In this document: positions 23,014 through 30,729 of the stretch, piece after piece | Layout of the letters: every line of letters starts with the position of its first letter | How positions within the stretch are numbered: position 1 is the first letter of the stretch | NCBI GenBank assembly: GCA_021802045.1 | Contig: JAKABB010000019.1 | Location: 1-37,489 of the forward strand | DNA from: a bacterium | Lineage (GTDB): Bacteria; Chloroflexota; Dormibacteria; Aeolococcales; Bog-877 | Length of the DNA stretch: 37,489 nt | Direction: 5' to 3' | Notes under the pieces: generated by a model | The model's input: only the letters and a program-made list of their open reading frames with translations | What the model was told of the DNA's origin: nothing | Database searches by the model: none | Position numbers and translations under genes: made by a program

Positions 23014-23699
23014 TCCGAGTGGTGGTGGCCGACGACCACCCGGTGGTGCGGCAGGGGCTCTCCACCATGCTCGAGGTGGAGGCCGACCTGCGGGTGGTGG
23101 CCCAGGCCGCCGACGGCCAGGAGGCTGTCGAGGCGGCGGTGCAGATGGAGGCCGACGTGGTCCTGATGGACGTCCAGATGCCTGGCATGAACGGCATCGA
23201 GGCCCTGCGGGCGCTCCGGCGCACCCGCCCCGCGACCCGGGTGATCATGCTCACCACCTACGACCAGGAGGCCTACGTCATCCCCAGCCTGCGGGCGGGG
23301 AGCTACGGCTACCTTCTGAAGGATGTCGACCGGGCCGTGCTGGTCGAGGCCATCCGGCGGGTGGCGGGCGGGGAGTCGCTGCTGGAGGAGTGGCAGTCAC
23401 CGGTGGCGGCGCGGCTGGGCGCGGCCGCCGGCGACCGGCCCGGGCCCGAGGCTCACGGGCCGGCGCGGCCGGGGCAGCGGTTGACGGCCCGGGAGCTGGA
23501 GGTGCTGGCCTGCGTGGCCCAGGAGATGTCCAACCGGGCCGTCGGCCAGCGCCTCTTCATCAGTGAGAACACGGTCAAGACCCACGTCCGCAACATCCTG
23601 ACCAAGCTGGAGGTCGGCGACCGGGCGGCGGCCGTCCTGCGCGCCTGGCGCCAGGGGCTGCTGCCGGGCGAGGGGGTGGGGCAGCCGCCGCCGGCGTAG
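23010..23699 (+). CDS. NarL/FixJ-family response regulator (LuxR HTH)
   Basis: The 229-residue protein has a receiver domain with DD in [14 protein letters not shown], phosphoacceptor D54 ([13 protein letters not shown]), the LTTYDQ strand and K104 (YGYLLKDVD). After a Pro/Gly linker comes the LuxR-type helix-turn-helix [20 protein letters not shown] and [18 protein letters not shown]. It is translationally coupled to the upstream kinase by a four-base overlap. Response regulators of this class normally activate a few nearby operons; the next gene group, a peptide transporter, begins 300 bases downstream in the same direction and is a reasonable but unproven target. Confidence 0.94.
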   Translation: MIRVVVADDHPVVRQGLSTMLEVEADLRVVAQAADGQEAVEAAVQMEADVVLMDVQMPGMNGIEALRALRRTRPATRVIMLTTYDQEAYVIPSLRAGSYGYLLKDVDRAVLVEAIRRVAGGESLLEEWQSPVAARLGAAAGDRPGPEAHGPARPGQRLTARELEVLACVAQEMSNRAVGQRLFISENTVKTHVRNILTKLEVGDRAAAVLRAWRQGLLPGEGVGQPPPA

Positions 23700-23726
23700 C
23701 CAGGGCCGGTCCGGGGCCGCGCCTGC

Positions 23727-23732
23727 TAGAGT
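23727..23732 (+). promoter_or_regulatory. Possible -10 element (TAGAGT) before the peptide transporter leader
   Basis: TAGAGT would place +1 near 23739, giving an unusually long leader of about 240 bases before the mini-ORF and permease. No -35 is evident, so this is tentative. Confidence 0.3.
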
Positions 23733-23757
23733 CTGGGCGCCGCGCCCGGCCCCGCCG

Positions 23758-23781
23758 GCAATCATCCTGGCGGGTGATTGC
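23758..23781 (+). promoter_or_regulatory. Inverted repeat in the transporter leader
   Basis: GCAATCA (23758-23764) and TGATTGC (23775-23781) are perfect complements around a ten-base loop. They are AT-richer than their surroundings and are not followed by a T-run, so a protein-binding operator or an RNA leader stem is more likely than a terminator. A site for the NarL-type regulator encoded just upstream is one possibility. Confidence 0.4.
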
Positions 23782-23977
23782 GGCCCCATCCCCTTCCCCG
23801 TACCCTCAGGCAGGGGCCAGGGTGGGGCCGCCCGGTCGATCGGCACATGGAGGAGATCGGGAAGCGTGACGGTCAGGGGGTTCCGCGGAGGCCACGGCGA
23901 TGGCTGAGCGGCGGCGCTGCCCGCACCGCGGGCCCCGCCCGCGACCCCGTCGCGTCCCGGGCGTTAGGAGGGAGTCG

Positions 23978-24004
23978 ATGCCCCGCAGGCCAACTCGGCC
24001 GTGA
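23978..24004 (+). CDS. Eight-codon leader ORF overlapping the permease start
   Basis: A strong Shine-Dalgarno (AGGAGGGAG, about 23966-23974) is correctly spaced for the ATG at 23978, not for the permease GTG at 24001, which is 27 bases away. The ORF reads MPRRPTRP and its TGA (24002-24004) overlaps the permease GTG in the form GTGA. Ribosomes finishing the leader could restart on the permease, so the mini-ORF probably serves translational coupling. Arg/Pro-rich codons could also slow ribosomes. Whether the peptide itself matters is unknown. Confidence 0.5.
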   Translation: MPRRPTRP

Positions 24005-24942
24005 CGGCCTACCTGATCCGTCGCCTGATCCAGGCGGTGGTGGTGCTCTTCGGGGTCTCCATCATCGTGTTCATCCTGCTCCACCTCCTGCCTGGTGGTC
24101 CCGCCCGAGCGGTCCTGGGCCCACGGGCCAACAAGGTGCAGATCCTGGCCTTTGAACGGGAGTACGGCCTGCTGAAGCCGCTGCCGGTGCAGTACCTGGT
24201 CTGGGTCAACCAACTCCTCCACGGCAACCTCGGCTTCTCCTACAAGCAGAACCAGACCGTGGACGCCCTCCTGGGCGAGAACATTCCCCGCACCGCGGTC
24301 CTGGTGGGGGTGGCGACCCTCCTGGCCCTGGCCCTGGCGGTGCCGTTGGGCATCTACCAGGCGGTGCGCCGCAACCGGCCCGACGACTACGTGCTGACCG
24401 GCGCCTCCTTCCTCTTCTACTCGATGCCGACGTTCTTCCTCGGCATCATCCTCATCATCGTCTTCAGCGACCTCTTGCCCATCCTGCCCTCGAACGGTCC
24501 CCAGAGCACGCAGTCCCTGTGGCTCCAGCTGCCCAACCTGGTCCTGCCCATAGCCACCCTGTGCCTGGTCACCCTGGCCCTGTTCAGCCGCTACATGCGG
24601 TCCTCGATGCTGGAGAACATGGTCCAGGACTACGTCCGCACCGCCCGGGCCAAGGGCGTCTCCAGCCGGGGGGTCCTCTTCCGGCACGTGCTGCGCAACG
24701 CCCTCATCCCCATCGTGACCCTGATTGGCCTCAGCCTGCCGGGGATCCTAAGCGGGGCGCTGGTCACGGAGTCGCTCTTCAACTACCCGGGGATGGGGCT
24801 CCTCTTCTGGACTGCCGCCCAGAACCAGGACTACCCGGTGCTGCTGGGGACCACCATGGTGGTGGGGGTGGCGGTGGTGGTGGGCTCGCTGCTGGCCGAC
24901 ATCCTCTACGCGGTCGTCGACCCGCGGGTCCGCTACGCATGA
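24001..24942 (+). CDS. dppB: Peptide/nickel-type ABC transporter permease (DppB/OppB family)
   Basis: The 313-residue membrane protein begins with the family's first helix MTAYLIRRLIQAVVVLFGVS and LLHLLPGGPARAVLG. It has about six helices and the cytoplasmic coupling loop DYVRTARAKGVSSRGVLFRH, the equivalent of the EAA motif that docks on the ATPase. It ends with the typical SLFNYPGMGLLFWTAAQNQD and DILYAVVDPRVRYA. With DppC it forms the pore of a peptide importer. The GTG start overlaps an eight-codon upstream ORF that owns the Shine-Dalgarno. DppC begins 43 bases after its stop. Confidence 0.92.
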   Translation: MTAYLIRRLIQAVVVLFGVSIIVFILLHLLPGGPARAVLGPRANKVQILAFEREYGLLKPLPVQYLVWVNQLLHGNLGFSYKQNQTVDALLGENIPRTAVLVGVATLLALALAVPLGIYQAVRRNRPDDYVLTGASFLFYSMPTFFLGIILIIVFSDLLPILPSNGPQSTQSLWLQLPNLVLPIATLCLVTLALFSRYMRSSMLENMVQDYVRTARAKGVSSRGVLFRHVLRNALIPIVTLIGLSLPGILSGALVTESLFNYPGMGLLFWTAAQNQDYPVLLGTTMVVGVAVVVGSLLADILYAVVDPRVRYA

Positions 24943-24985
24943 GCCGGCGGGTCGGTGCGGTGGTCCGTGCGCAGGAGGGCCGGCG

Positions 24986-25912
24986 ATGATCGGCCAGGTG
25001 CCCCTCGACGAGCCGATGCTGGTGGAGCCGGGGATGGCCCCGGAGGGAGGGGAGGCGTCGAGCACCGGGGGCGTCTTCCGCCTCATCTTCGAGGTCTTCA
25101 TCGAGAACCGGCTGGCGGTCATCGGCATCGGCATCGTCATCTTCTTCGTGCTCTTCTGCTTCGTGGGGCCGATCTTCTACCACACCGACCAGGTGCACGT
25201 GAACCTCAACATCGAGAACCAGGGGCCGAGCATCCACCACCTCCTCGGCACCAACAACGTGGGCTATGACATCGTCGGCCGTCTCATGGCCGGGGGCCAG
25301 ACCACCTTGGAGGTGGGGCTGGCGGCGGCGTTGCTGGCCACCACCTTCGGCGTGCTCTGGGGCGCCGTGGCCGGGTTTGTGGGCGGCATCGTCGACAGCT
25401 TCATGATGAGGATCGTCGATGCCCTGCTCTCCATCCCGACCCTCTTCCTGCTCCTCTTCCTGGCCACGATCTTCACCCCCTCGGTGCCACTCCTGATCTT
25501 GGTCATCGCCTTCGTCGCCTGGCTGGTGCCAGCCCGACTGGTCCGCGGCGAGGCGCTCAGCCTGCGCACCCGCGAGTACGTGCAGGCGGTACGGGGCATG
25601 GGCGGCGGCGGCGCCCGGATCATCCTCCGCCACATCGTCCCCAACGCCATCGGCACCATCGTGGTCAACGCCACCTTTCAGGTGGCCGACGCCATCCTGT
25701 TGGTGGCCTACCTCAGCTTCCTCGGCCTGGGCGTCCCGCCACCGGCGGCCAACTGGGGCGGCAGCCTGGCCAACGGGGTCAACTACGTGTTCGCCGGCTA
25801 CTGGTGGCAGATCTGGCCGGCCGGCATCTGCATCGTCTCCACCGTGGTCGCCTTCAACTTCATCGGGGACTCGATGCGTGACGCCCTGGAGGTGCGGCTG
25901 CAGCGCCGCTAG
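24986..25912 (+). CDS. dppC: Peptide/nickel-type ABC transporter permease (DppC/OppC family)
   Basis: The 308-residue protein has a cytoplasmic N-terminus, the first helix LAVIGIGIVIFFVLFCFVGP, the externally exposed LLGTNNVGYDIVGRLMAG (family: LGTDxxGRDxxSR), then five more helices. The coupling loop REYVQAVRGMGGGGARIILR precedes HIVPNAIGTIVV, as in DppC. The end, SFLGLGVPPPAANWGGSLAN, is also characteristic. It pairs with DppB. AGGAGG lies a few bases before the ATG. A strong hairpin sits between this gene and the binding-protein gene. Confidence 0.92.
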   Translation: MIGQVPLDEPMLVEPGMAPEGGEASSTGGVFRLIFEVFIENRLAVIGIGIVIFFVLFCFVGPIFYHTDQVHVNLNIENQGPSIHHLLGTNNVGYDIVGRLMAGGQTTLEVGLAAALLATTFGVLWGAVAGFVGGIVDSFMMRIVDALLSIPTLFLLLFLATIFTPSVPLLILVIAFVAWLVPARLVRGEALSLRTREYVQAVRGMGGGGARIILRHIVPNAIGTIVVNATFQVADAILLVAYLSFLGLGVPPPAANWGGSLANGVNYVFAGYWWQIWPAGICIVSTVVAFNFIGDSMRDALEVRLQRR

Positions 25913-25955
25913 CCGCGACTCCCATGCCACTTCCTCGGCGCCCCGTGCTTGCCAG

Positions 25956-25980
25956 ACCGGTCCCTGCGACAGGGACCGGT
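25956..25980 (+). terminator. Perfect 11-bp hairpin between dppC and the binding-protein gene
   Basis: ACCGGTCCCTG (25956-25966), loop CGA, CAGGGACCGGT (25970-25980). Only a weak T-rich stretch (TTGTTTG) follows a few bases later. It may end part of the permease transcripts or protect a 3' end, so that permease and binding-protein amounts differ. The gap to the next start is about 200 bases, enough for a separate promoter. Confidence 0.55.
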
Positions 25981-26183
25981 GGCCGTTGTTTGCTCTATGG
26001 GGAGGGTCGACCGTAGCTCACGATTGCTGACAGACGGGGATCTCCTCACCGAACCCGCGCGAGCCCGGTGGGGACCGCCGGGATGCCCGTCCCCGGCACC
26101 CAGCGACCGACCGTACAGACCAGATCACGCGGAGGCCGGCAGAGCCGGGCCTTCATCATCAGCCAAGGAGGTACGTACGTTCC

Positions 26184-28004
26184 GTGAAGACCAGATCCGC
26201 GCTCACGCGGTCCCTACTGGGGGGGGTGGCCGGGTTGGCCCTGCTGCTCTCGGCCTGTGGGGCCAGCACCGCCACCACCCCGCAGGTGGTCAAGGGAGGC
26301 ACCGCGACCTTCGCCGAGCCACCAGCGGCCCCACCCAACTACATCTTCCCCCTCATGAGCCTGCAGTACTTCAGCGTCTCCAACCTCGGCGACTTCATTG
26401 ATCTGATGTACCGCCCCCTGTACTGGTTCGGCCAGAACGGGAAGGCACAGGTCAACCCGAGCCTCAGCCTGGCCCAGTTGCCGATCTTCACCGTCAACAG
26501 CAGCGGGGACAGCGTCGCCACCGTCAACCTGAAGAAGTACATGTGGTCGGACGGGACCGCGGTGACGTCCCGCGACGTCGAGTTCTGGATGAAGCTGCTG
26601 GTGGCCAACAAGGCCAACTGGGCGGCCTACGTTCCCGGGGCCTTCCCCGACAACGTGACGTCGGTGACCTATCCCAGCCCGACCCAGATCGTCTTCACCT
26701 TCAACAAGACCTACAACCAGAACTGGCTGCTCTACAACGAGTTGAGCCAGATCACCCCCATACCCCAGCAGGTCTGGGACGTGACCGCGGCCCACCCCAG
26801 CACCGTCGGCAACTACGACCTCACCCCGTCCGGGGCCGTGGCGGTCTACAACTACCTCACCAACCAGTCCAAGACGCCCTCCACCTTCGCCACCAACCCG
26901 CTGTGGCGGGTCATCGATGGTCCCTGGACGCTCCAGAGCTTCTCCAACACGGGTGAGGCTGTCTTCGTGCCGAACAAGCGGTACTCCGGGCCGATCAAGC
27001 CCAAGCTCAGCAAGTTCATCGAGGTGCCGTACACCTCCGACACCGCGGAGTTCAACGCCCTGCACTCCGGCGCGGTCGACTACGGCTACCTGCCGACCCA
27101 GGACCTCAGCCAGAAGGCTTACCTCAGCAAGCAGGGCTACAGCTTCGCCCCCTGGGTCGACTTCGGCTTCACCTACTTCCCCCTCAACTTCACCAACCGG
27201 ACCGTCGGACCGATCTTCAACCAGCTGTACGTGCGGCAGGCGATCCAGGAGATGGTCAACCAGCCGCAGTACATCAGGGACATCTTCCACGGGTACGCCG
27301 TCCCCAGCTACGGGCCGGTGCCGGTGGTGCCGGCGAACCCCTTCGCCAGCCCCTACGAGAAGAGCAACCCCTACCCGTACAACCCCACGGCCGCCAAGAC
27401 GCTGTTGACCTCGCACGGCTGGGCCGTGCACCCCAACGGGGTCACCACCTGCGTCAACCCCACCCTCTGTGGAGCGGGGATCAAGAAGGGGGCTGGGTTG
27501 AACTTCAGCCTTCTCTTCGCCAGCGGGGTCACGACGGTGACCAGCGAGATGGAGGCCCTGCAGTCGTCCCTCTCCACGATCGGCATCAAGGTCACCCTGA
27601 GTCAGAAGCCCTTCAACGCCGTCCTCAGCGTGGCCACCCCTTGCCCCTCCACGGGCCCCAACGTCAGTAAGTGCACCTGGCAGATGGCCAACTGGGGCGG
27701 AGGCTGGGTCTACGCCCCGGACTACTACCCATCGGGCGGCGAGATCCTCGCCGCCGGCGCCGGGTCCAACAGTGGGGGGTACAACGACCCGGTCAACAAC
27801 GCCAACATCGTGGCGACCCACACGCAGCTGGGCACCGCCGCCATGTTCACCTACGAGGACTACGTCGCCAAGATGCTGCCGGTTATCTTCCTTCCGAGCG
27901 CGGACTACTCCCTGTCCGAGTACAAGTCGACCCTGCACGGCGTCGTGCCGCAGGACGCGTACCTCAACCTCAACCCCGAGAACTGGTACTTCACCAAGGG
28001 ATAG
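26184..28004 (+). CDS. dppA: Peptide-binding lipoprotein of an ABC transporter (SBP family 5)
   Basis: The 606-residue protein starts with a lipoprotein signal: basic n-region MKTRSALTRS, hydrophobic core and lipobox LSAC with acylated Cys at residue 25. The mature protein is family 5 (DppA/OppA): KGGTATFAEPP, LYRPLYW-like MYRPLYWFGQNG, VTSRDVEFWMKLL, the YNPTAAKTLLTSHGW segment, and the closing DAYLNLNPENWY. Family 5 proteins deliver peptides or other oligomeric ligands to DppBC. It is rich in Tyr/Asn/Ser, usual for exported proteins. The GTG start follows AAGGAGGT with a rather long 11-base gap. The two ATPases needed for uptake are on the opposite strand downstream. Confidence 0.93.
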   Translation: MKTRSALTRSLLGGVAGLALLLSACGASTATTPQVVKGGTATFAEPPAAPPNYIFPLMSLQYFSVSNLGDFIDLMYRPLYWFGQNGKAQVNPSLSLAQLPIFTVNSSGDSVATVNLKKYMWSDGTAVTSRDVEFWMKLLVANKANWAAYVPGAFPDNVTSVTYPSPTQIVFTFNKTYNQNWLLYNELSQITPIPQQVWDVTAAHPSTVGNYDLTPSGAVAVYNYLTNQSKTPSTFATNPLWRVIDGPWTLQSFSNTGEAVFVPNKRYSGPIKPKLSKFIEVPYTSDTAEFNALHSGAVDYGYLPTQDLSQKAYLSKQGYSFAPWVDFGFTYFPLNFTNRTVGPIFNQLYVRQAIQEMVNQPQYIRDIFHGYAVPSYGPVPVVPANPFASPYEKSNPYPYNPTAAKTLLTSHGWAVHPNGVTTCVNPTLCGAGIKKGAGLNFSLLFASGVTTVTSEMEALQSSLSTIGIKVTLSQKPFNAVLSVATPCPSTGPNVSKCTWQMANWGGGWVYAPDYYPSGGEILAAGAGSNSGGYNDPVNNANIVATHTQLGTAAMFTYEDYVAKMLPVIFLPSADYSLSEYKSTLHGVVPQDAYLNLNPENWYFTKG

Positions 28005-28023
28005 GCGCGAGGCGATCATCGTT

Positions 28024-28051
28024 GGGCGTCCCGGCCACGGCCGGGACGCCC
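28024..28051. terminator. Perfect 12-bp terminator-like hairpin after dppA
   Basis: GGGCGTCCCGGC (28024-28035), loop CACG, GCCGGGACGCCC (28040-28051), about 20 bases after the dppA stop. There is no T-run, as is common in high-GC genomes. Confidence 0.65.
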
Positions 28052-28057
28052 GTCTCG

Positions 28058-28096
28058 CTCGCTGGGGGGCACCGGGCGCCGGTGCTCCCCAGCGAG
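28058..28096. terminator. Second long hairpin (18-bp arms, one mismatch)
   Basis: Arms 28058-28075 and 28079-28096 (CTCGCTGGGG... with ...CCCCAGCGAG) around loop GCG, with a single mismatch. It directly follows the first hairpin and is symmetric enough to act in both directions. Confidence 0.6.
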
Positions 28097-28163
28097 ATGT
28101 CCGTCGGGACCCACCGGGCCTTGGGCGCGGCCGTCAGGCGCGAGCGCCCGGCGGCTGAGGCGG

Positions 28164-28180
28164 AGCCCCGGAGCGGGGCT
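28164..28180 (+). terminator. Compact 7-bp hairpin followed by TTG
   Basis: AGCCCCG, loop GAG, CGGGGCT (28164-28180) then TTG, a form typical of terminators in GC-rich bacteria. Confidence 0.5.
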
Positions 28181-28261
28181 TTGCCGACCCCTCCCCAACC
28201 GGTGGGAGGCCGCGCGCTCGCGGGGGCCGGGGGCCGCGGTCAGGGCCGGTCTGCCGTGGGC

Positions 28262-28301
28262 GACACCGGGGCGGCGGCTTCGGTGCCGCCGCCCCGGTGT
28301 C
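28262..28301. terminator. Perfect 17-bp hairpin before the ATPase operon end
   Basis: GACACCGGGGCGGCGGC (28262-28278), loop TTCGGT, and its exact complement (28285-28301). A further pair CAGTCGGCG/CGCCGACTG (28301-28309 and 28364-28372) frames the last part of the gap. These probably stop transcription coming from the convergent ATPase operon. Confidence 0.6.
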
Positions 28302-28373
28302 AGTCGGCGCCGGACGGGGCGCGCCTCCGCGCCCCATGGCATCCGGGCGTCCCCGGGACGCGACGCCGACTGG

Positions 28374-29444
28374 TCAGGCGCTGACCTCTCCGGGCGCTGC
28401 TGCGGTCCCGGGGGCGAGCGGAGGCTGCAGCGGGAAGTGGCAGGCGGCCAGGTGCTGCGGGCCGAACGGCCGCAGGGGGGGCTCCTCGTCGGCGCAGCGC
28501 TGCTGGGCCCTCGGGCAGCGGGTGCGGAAGCGGCAGCCCGACGGGGGGTGGAGGGCCGACGGCAGCTCGCCGCGGACGGCCCCGTCCATCTTGCCCCGCT
28601 CCATGGTGGGGTCGGGGACGGGGATGGAGGCGATCAGGCCGGCGGTGTAGGGATGGGCAGCCTGGGCGTAGATCTCGTCGCCGGAGCCGATCTCCACCAG
28701 CTTGCCCAGGTACATGACCCCGATCCGGTCGGCGATGTACTTCACCACCGAGAGGTCGTGGGAGATGACGATGTAGGTGAGGTTGTGGGTCTTCTGCAGG
28801 CTGTTCATCATGTTGAGGATCTGGGCCCGGATCGACACGTCCAGGGCCGAGACCGGCTCGTCGGCGACGATCAGCTTGGGGTTGAGGGTCAGGACCCTGG
28901 CGAAGCCGATGCGCTGCCGCTGCCCGCCCGAGAACTCGTGGGGGTAGAGGTCGACCGACTTGGGGCTGAGCCCGACCTCCTGGAGCAGCCGCCGCACCTG
29001 GGCGATCTGCTCGCTCTTGGTGCCGATGTGCTGGACCGCCAGCGGCTCGCGCACGATGCCGCCCACCCGCATGCGCGGGTTGAGGGAGGCGTAGGGGTCT
29101 TGGAACATCAGCTGCATGTCGCGGCGCTTGCGCCGCAGGGCCCGGCCGCGCAGCTTGGTGACGTCGACCCCGTCGAACCAGATCTCGCCCGAGGTCGGCT
29201 TCTCCAGGGCCACCACCATCCGCCCGATGGTGGTCTTGCCGCAGCCGGACTCCCCGACCAGCCCGAAGGTCTGCCCCTGCTTGATGGTGAAGGACACGTC
29301 CGAGACGGCCTTGATGGACCCCACCTTGCGCTGCATCACCCCCGAGGTCACCGGGAACTCCTTGACCAGGTGGCGGATCTCGAGGAAGGCGGGGTGCTGG
29401 GCGGGGGCGGCGCCGGTGGTGGGGGCGGCGGCGGTGATGCTCAT
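28374..29444 (-). CDS. dppF: Peptide ABC transporter ATPase (DppF/OppF family)
   Basis: The 356-residue ATPase has Walker A GLVGESGCGKTTIGRM, Q-loop MFQDPYASLNPRM, signature EFSGGQRQRIGFARVL, Walker B KLIVADEPVSALDVS and the H-loop VISHDLSVV. The C-terminal oligopeptide-transporter domain reads HPYTAGLIASIPVPDP and CRFRTRCPRAQQRC, with four cysteines in the region; in some members these hold an iron-sulfur cluster. With DppD it powers the DppBC pore. It is the second gene of the minus-strand operon, starting 49 bases after dppD, and converges on dppA with a dense hairpin cluster between. Confidence 0.93.
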   Translation of the reverse strand: MSITAAAPTTGAAPAQHPAFLEIRHLVKEFPVTSGVMQRKVGSIKAVSDVSFTIKQGQTFGLVGESGCGKTTIGRMVVALEKPTSGEIWFDGVDVTKLRGRALRRKRRDMQLMFQDPYASLNPRMRVGGIVREPLAVQHIGTKSEQIAQVRRLLQEVGLSPKSVDLYPHEFSGGQRQRIGFARVLTLNPKLIVADEPVSALDVSIRAQILNMMNSLQKTHNLTYIVISHDLSVVKYIADRIGVMYLGKLVEIGSGDEIYAQAAHPYTAGLIASIPVPDPTMERGKMDGAVRGELPSALHPPSGCRFRTRCPRAQQRCADEEPPLRPFGPQHLAACHFPLQPPLAPGTAAAPGEVSA

Positions 29445-29493
29445 GAGGCTCTCTTGTGCTTGGGGTACCGAGCCGGTGCGGCCGCCGTGGGGC

Positions 29494-30483
29494 TCAGGCC
29501 GCCGCGCCCCCGACGCGTCCCACCGGGTTGAAGCAGGCGAAGGGATGGTCCGGATCGTCCTCGGCCAGGGGAGGGTCCTCCTGCTGGCAGCGCGCGGTCG
29601 CGTAGCGGCAGCGCGGTTGGAATCGGCAGCCCGCGGGCGGGTGGGCCAGGTCCGGAGGCAGCCCGGGGATGTGGTAGAGGACCTCGTCGCTGCGCTGGTC
29701 GAGGCGCGGGATGGAGGCCAGCAGGGCCTCGGTGTACGGGTGGTGCATGTTGGTGAAGAGTTCGGGGGTCCGCGCCTCCTCCACGATCTTCCCGGCGTAC
29801 ATCACCATCACCCGGTCGGTCCGGCCGGCGATGACCCCCATGTCGTGGGTGATCAGCAGGACGGACATCCGCAGGCGGGCCTTGAGGCTGTTGAGCAGCT
29901 CCAGGATCTGGGCCTGGATGGTCACGTCGAGGGCGGTGGTGGGCTCGTCGGCGATGACCAGCTTGGGCTCGCAGGCCAGGGCCATGGCGATCACCACCCG
30001 CTGCCGCAGCCCCCCGGAGAGCTGGTGGGGGTAGTCTCGCAGGCGCTCCTTGGGGCGGGGCATGCCCACCAGGTCCAGGACCTCGGCGGCGCGCTCCAGC
30101 GCCTGCTGGCGCGAGGCGCCGCGGTGGATCATCACCCCCTCGCCGATCTGCCGGCCGATGGTCATGGTGGGGTTGAGCGAGGTCATGGGGTCCTGGAAGA
30201 TGACGGCGACGTCGTTGCCGCGCAGGCGACGCATGTCCTTCTCGGGCAGGGGCACCAGGTCCTGGCCGTCCAGCAGGATGCTGCCCCCGGCGATGAAGCC
30301 CCCCGGCGGCAGCAGGCGCAGGATCGACATCCCGGTCATGGTCTTGCCGCAGCCGGACTCGCCCACCAGTCCCAGGGTCTCCCCGGCGTCGATGTGTAGG
30401 GACACCCCATCCACGGCCTGAACGACCGACCGCCGCTGGCGGATGTAGGTCTTGAGATCCTTGATCTCGAGGACCGGTGGCAC
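29494..30483 (-). CDS. dppD: Peptide ABC transporter ATPase (DppD/OppD family)
   Basis: The 329-residue ATPase has Walker A GLVGESGCGKTMTGMSIL, FQDPMTSLNPTMTIG, signature QLSGGLRQRVVIAMAL, Walker B KLVIADEPTTALDVTIQ and LLITHDMGVI. The tail has HPYTEALLASIPRLD and PAGCRFQPRCRYATARC. The start is the GTG at 30483 (MPPVLEIKDLKTYIRQ); the frame is open much further upstream, but no other start codon precedes the homology closely, and AGGG lies five bases before this GTG. TATACT at 30550-30545 provides a promoter with a 55-base leader. It partners DppF, DppB and DppC, although it is transcribed from a separate, convergent operon. Confidence 0.92.
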   Translation of the reverse strand: MPPVLEIKDLKTYIRQRRSVVQAVDGVSLHIDAGETLGLVGESGCGKTMTGMSILRLLPPGGFIAGGSILLDGQDLVPLPEKDMRRLRGNDVAVIFQDPMTSLNPTMTIGRQIGEGVMIHRGASRQQALERAAEVLDLVGMPRPKERLRDYPHQLSGGLRQRVVIAMALACEPKLVIADEPTTALDVTIQAQILELLNSLKARLRMSVLLITHDMGVIAGRTDRVMVMYAGKIVEEARTPELFTNMHHPYTEALLASIPRLDQRSDEVLYHIPGLPPDLAHPPAGCRFQPRCRYATARCQQEDPPLAEDDPDHPFACFNPVGRVGGAAA

Positions 30484-30544
30484 GCTGACCCTGGGGACCT
30501 CAACTGTCTGGGCGTGAGCACAGGGGCTGGCTCGATTGGCCGGC

Positions 30545-30550
30545 AGTATA
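30545..30550 (-). promoter_or_regulatory. -10 element (TATACT) for the dppD-dppF operon
   Basis: The minus-strand TATACT lies within the self-complementary GTATAC and predicts a start near 30538, 55 bases before the dppD GTG. Confidence 0.5.
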
Positions 30551-30729
30551 CCGCCCCCCGAGCCCGCTCTCCTCAGGCCAGTCCCGGACCGGCCCGCGTG
30601 CGGCGGCGCCCCGTTCCCGGCGGCGGCCCGGACCCGGCTCGCGTCATCATCGGGGGGAGCGGGCGCTGTGGCCCGCGCCCCGAGGCGGCCCCCGCCAGCC
30701 GTCCGGTGGCCACTCGCAGGAGGGGTCCC

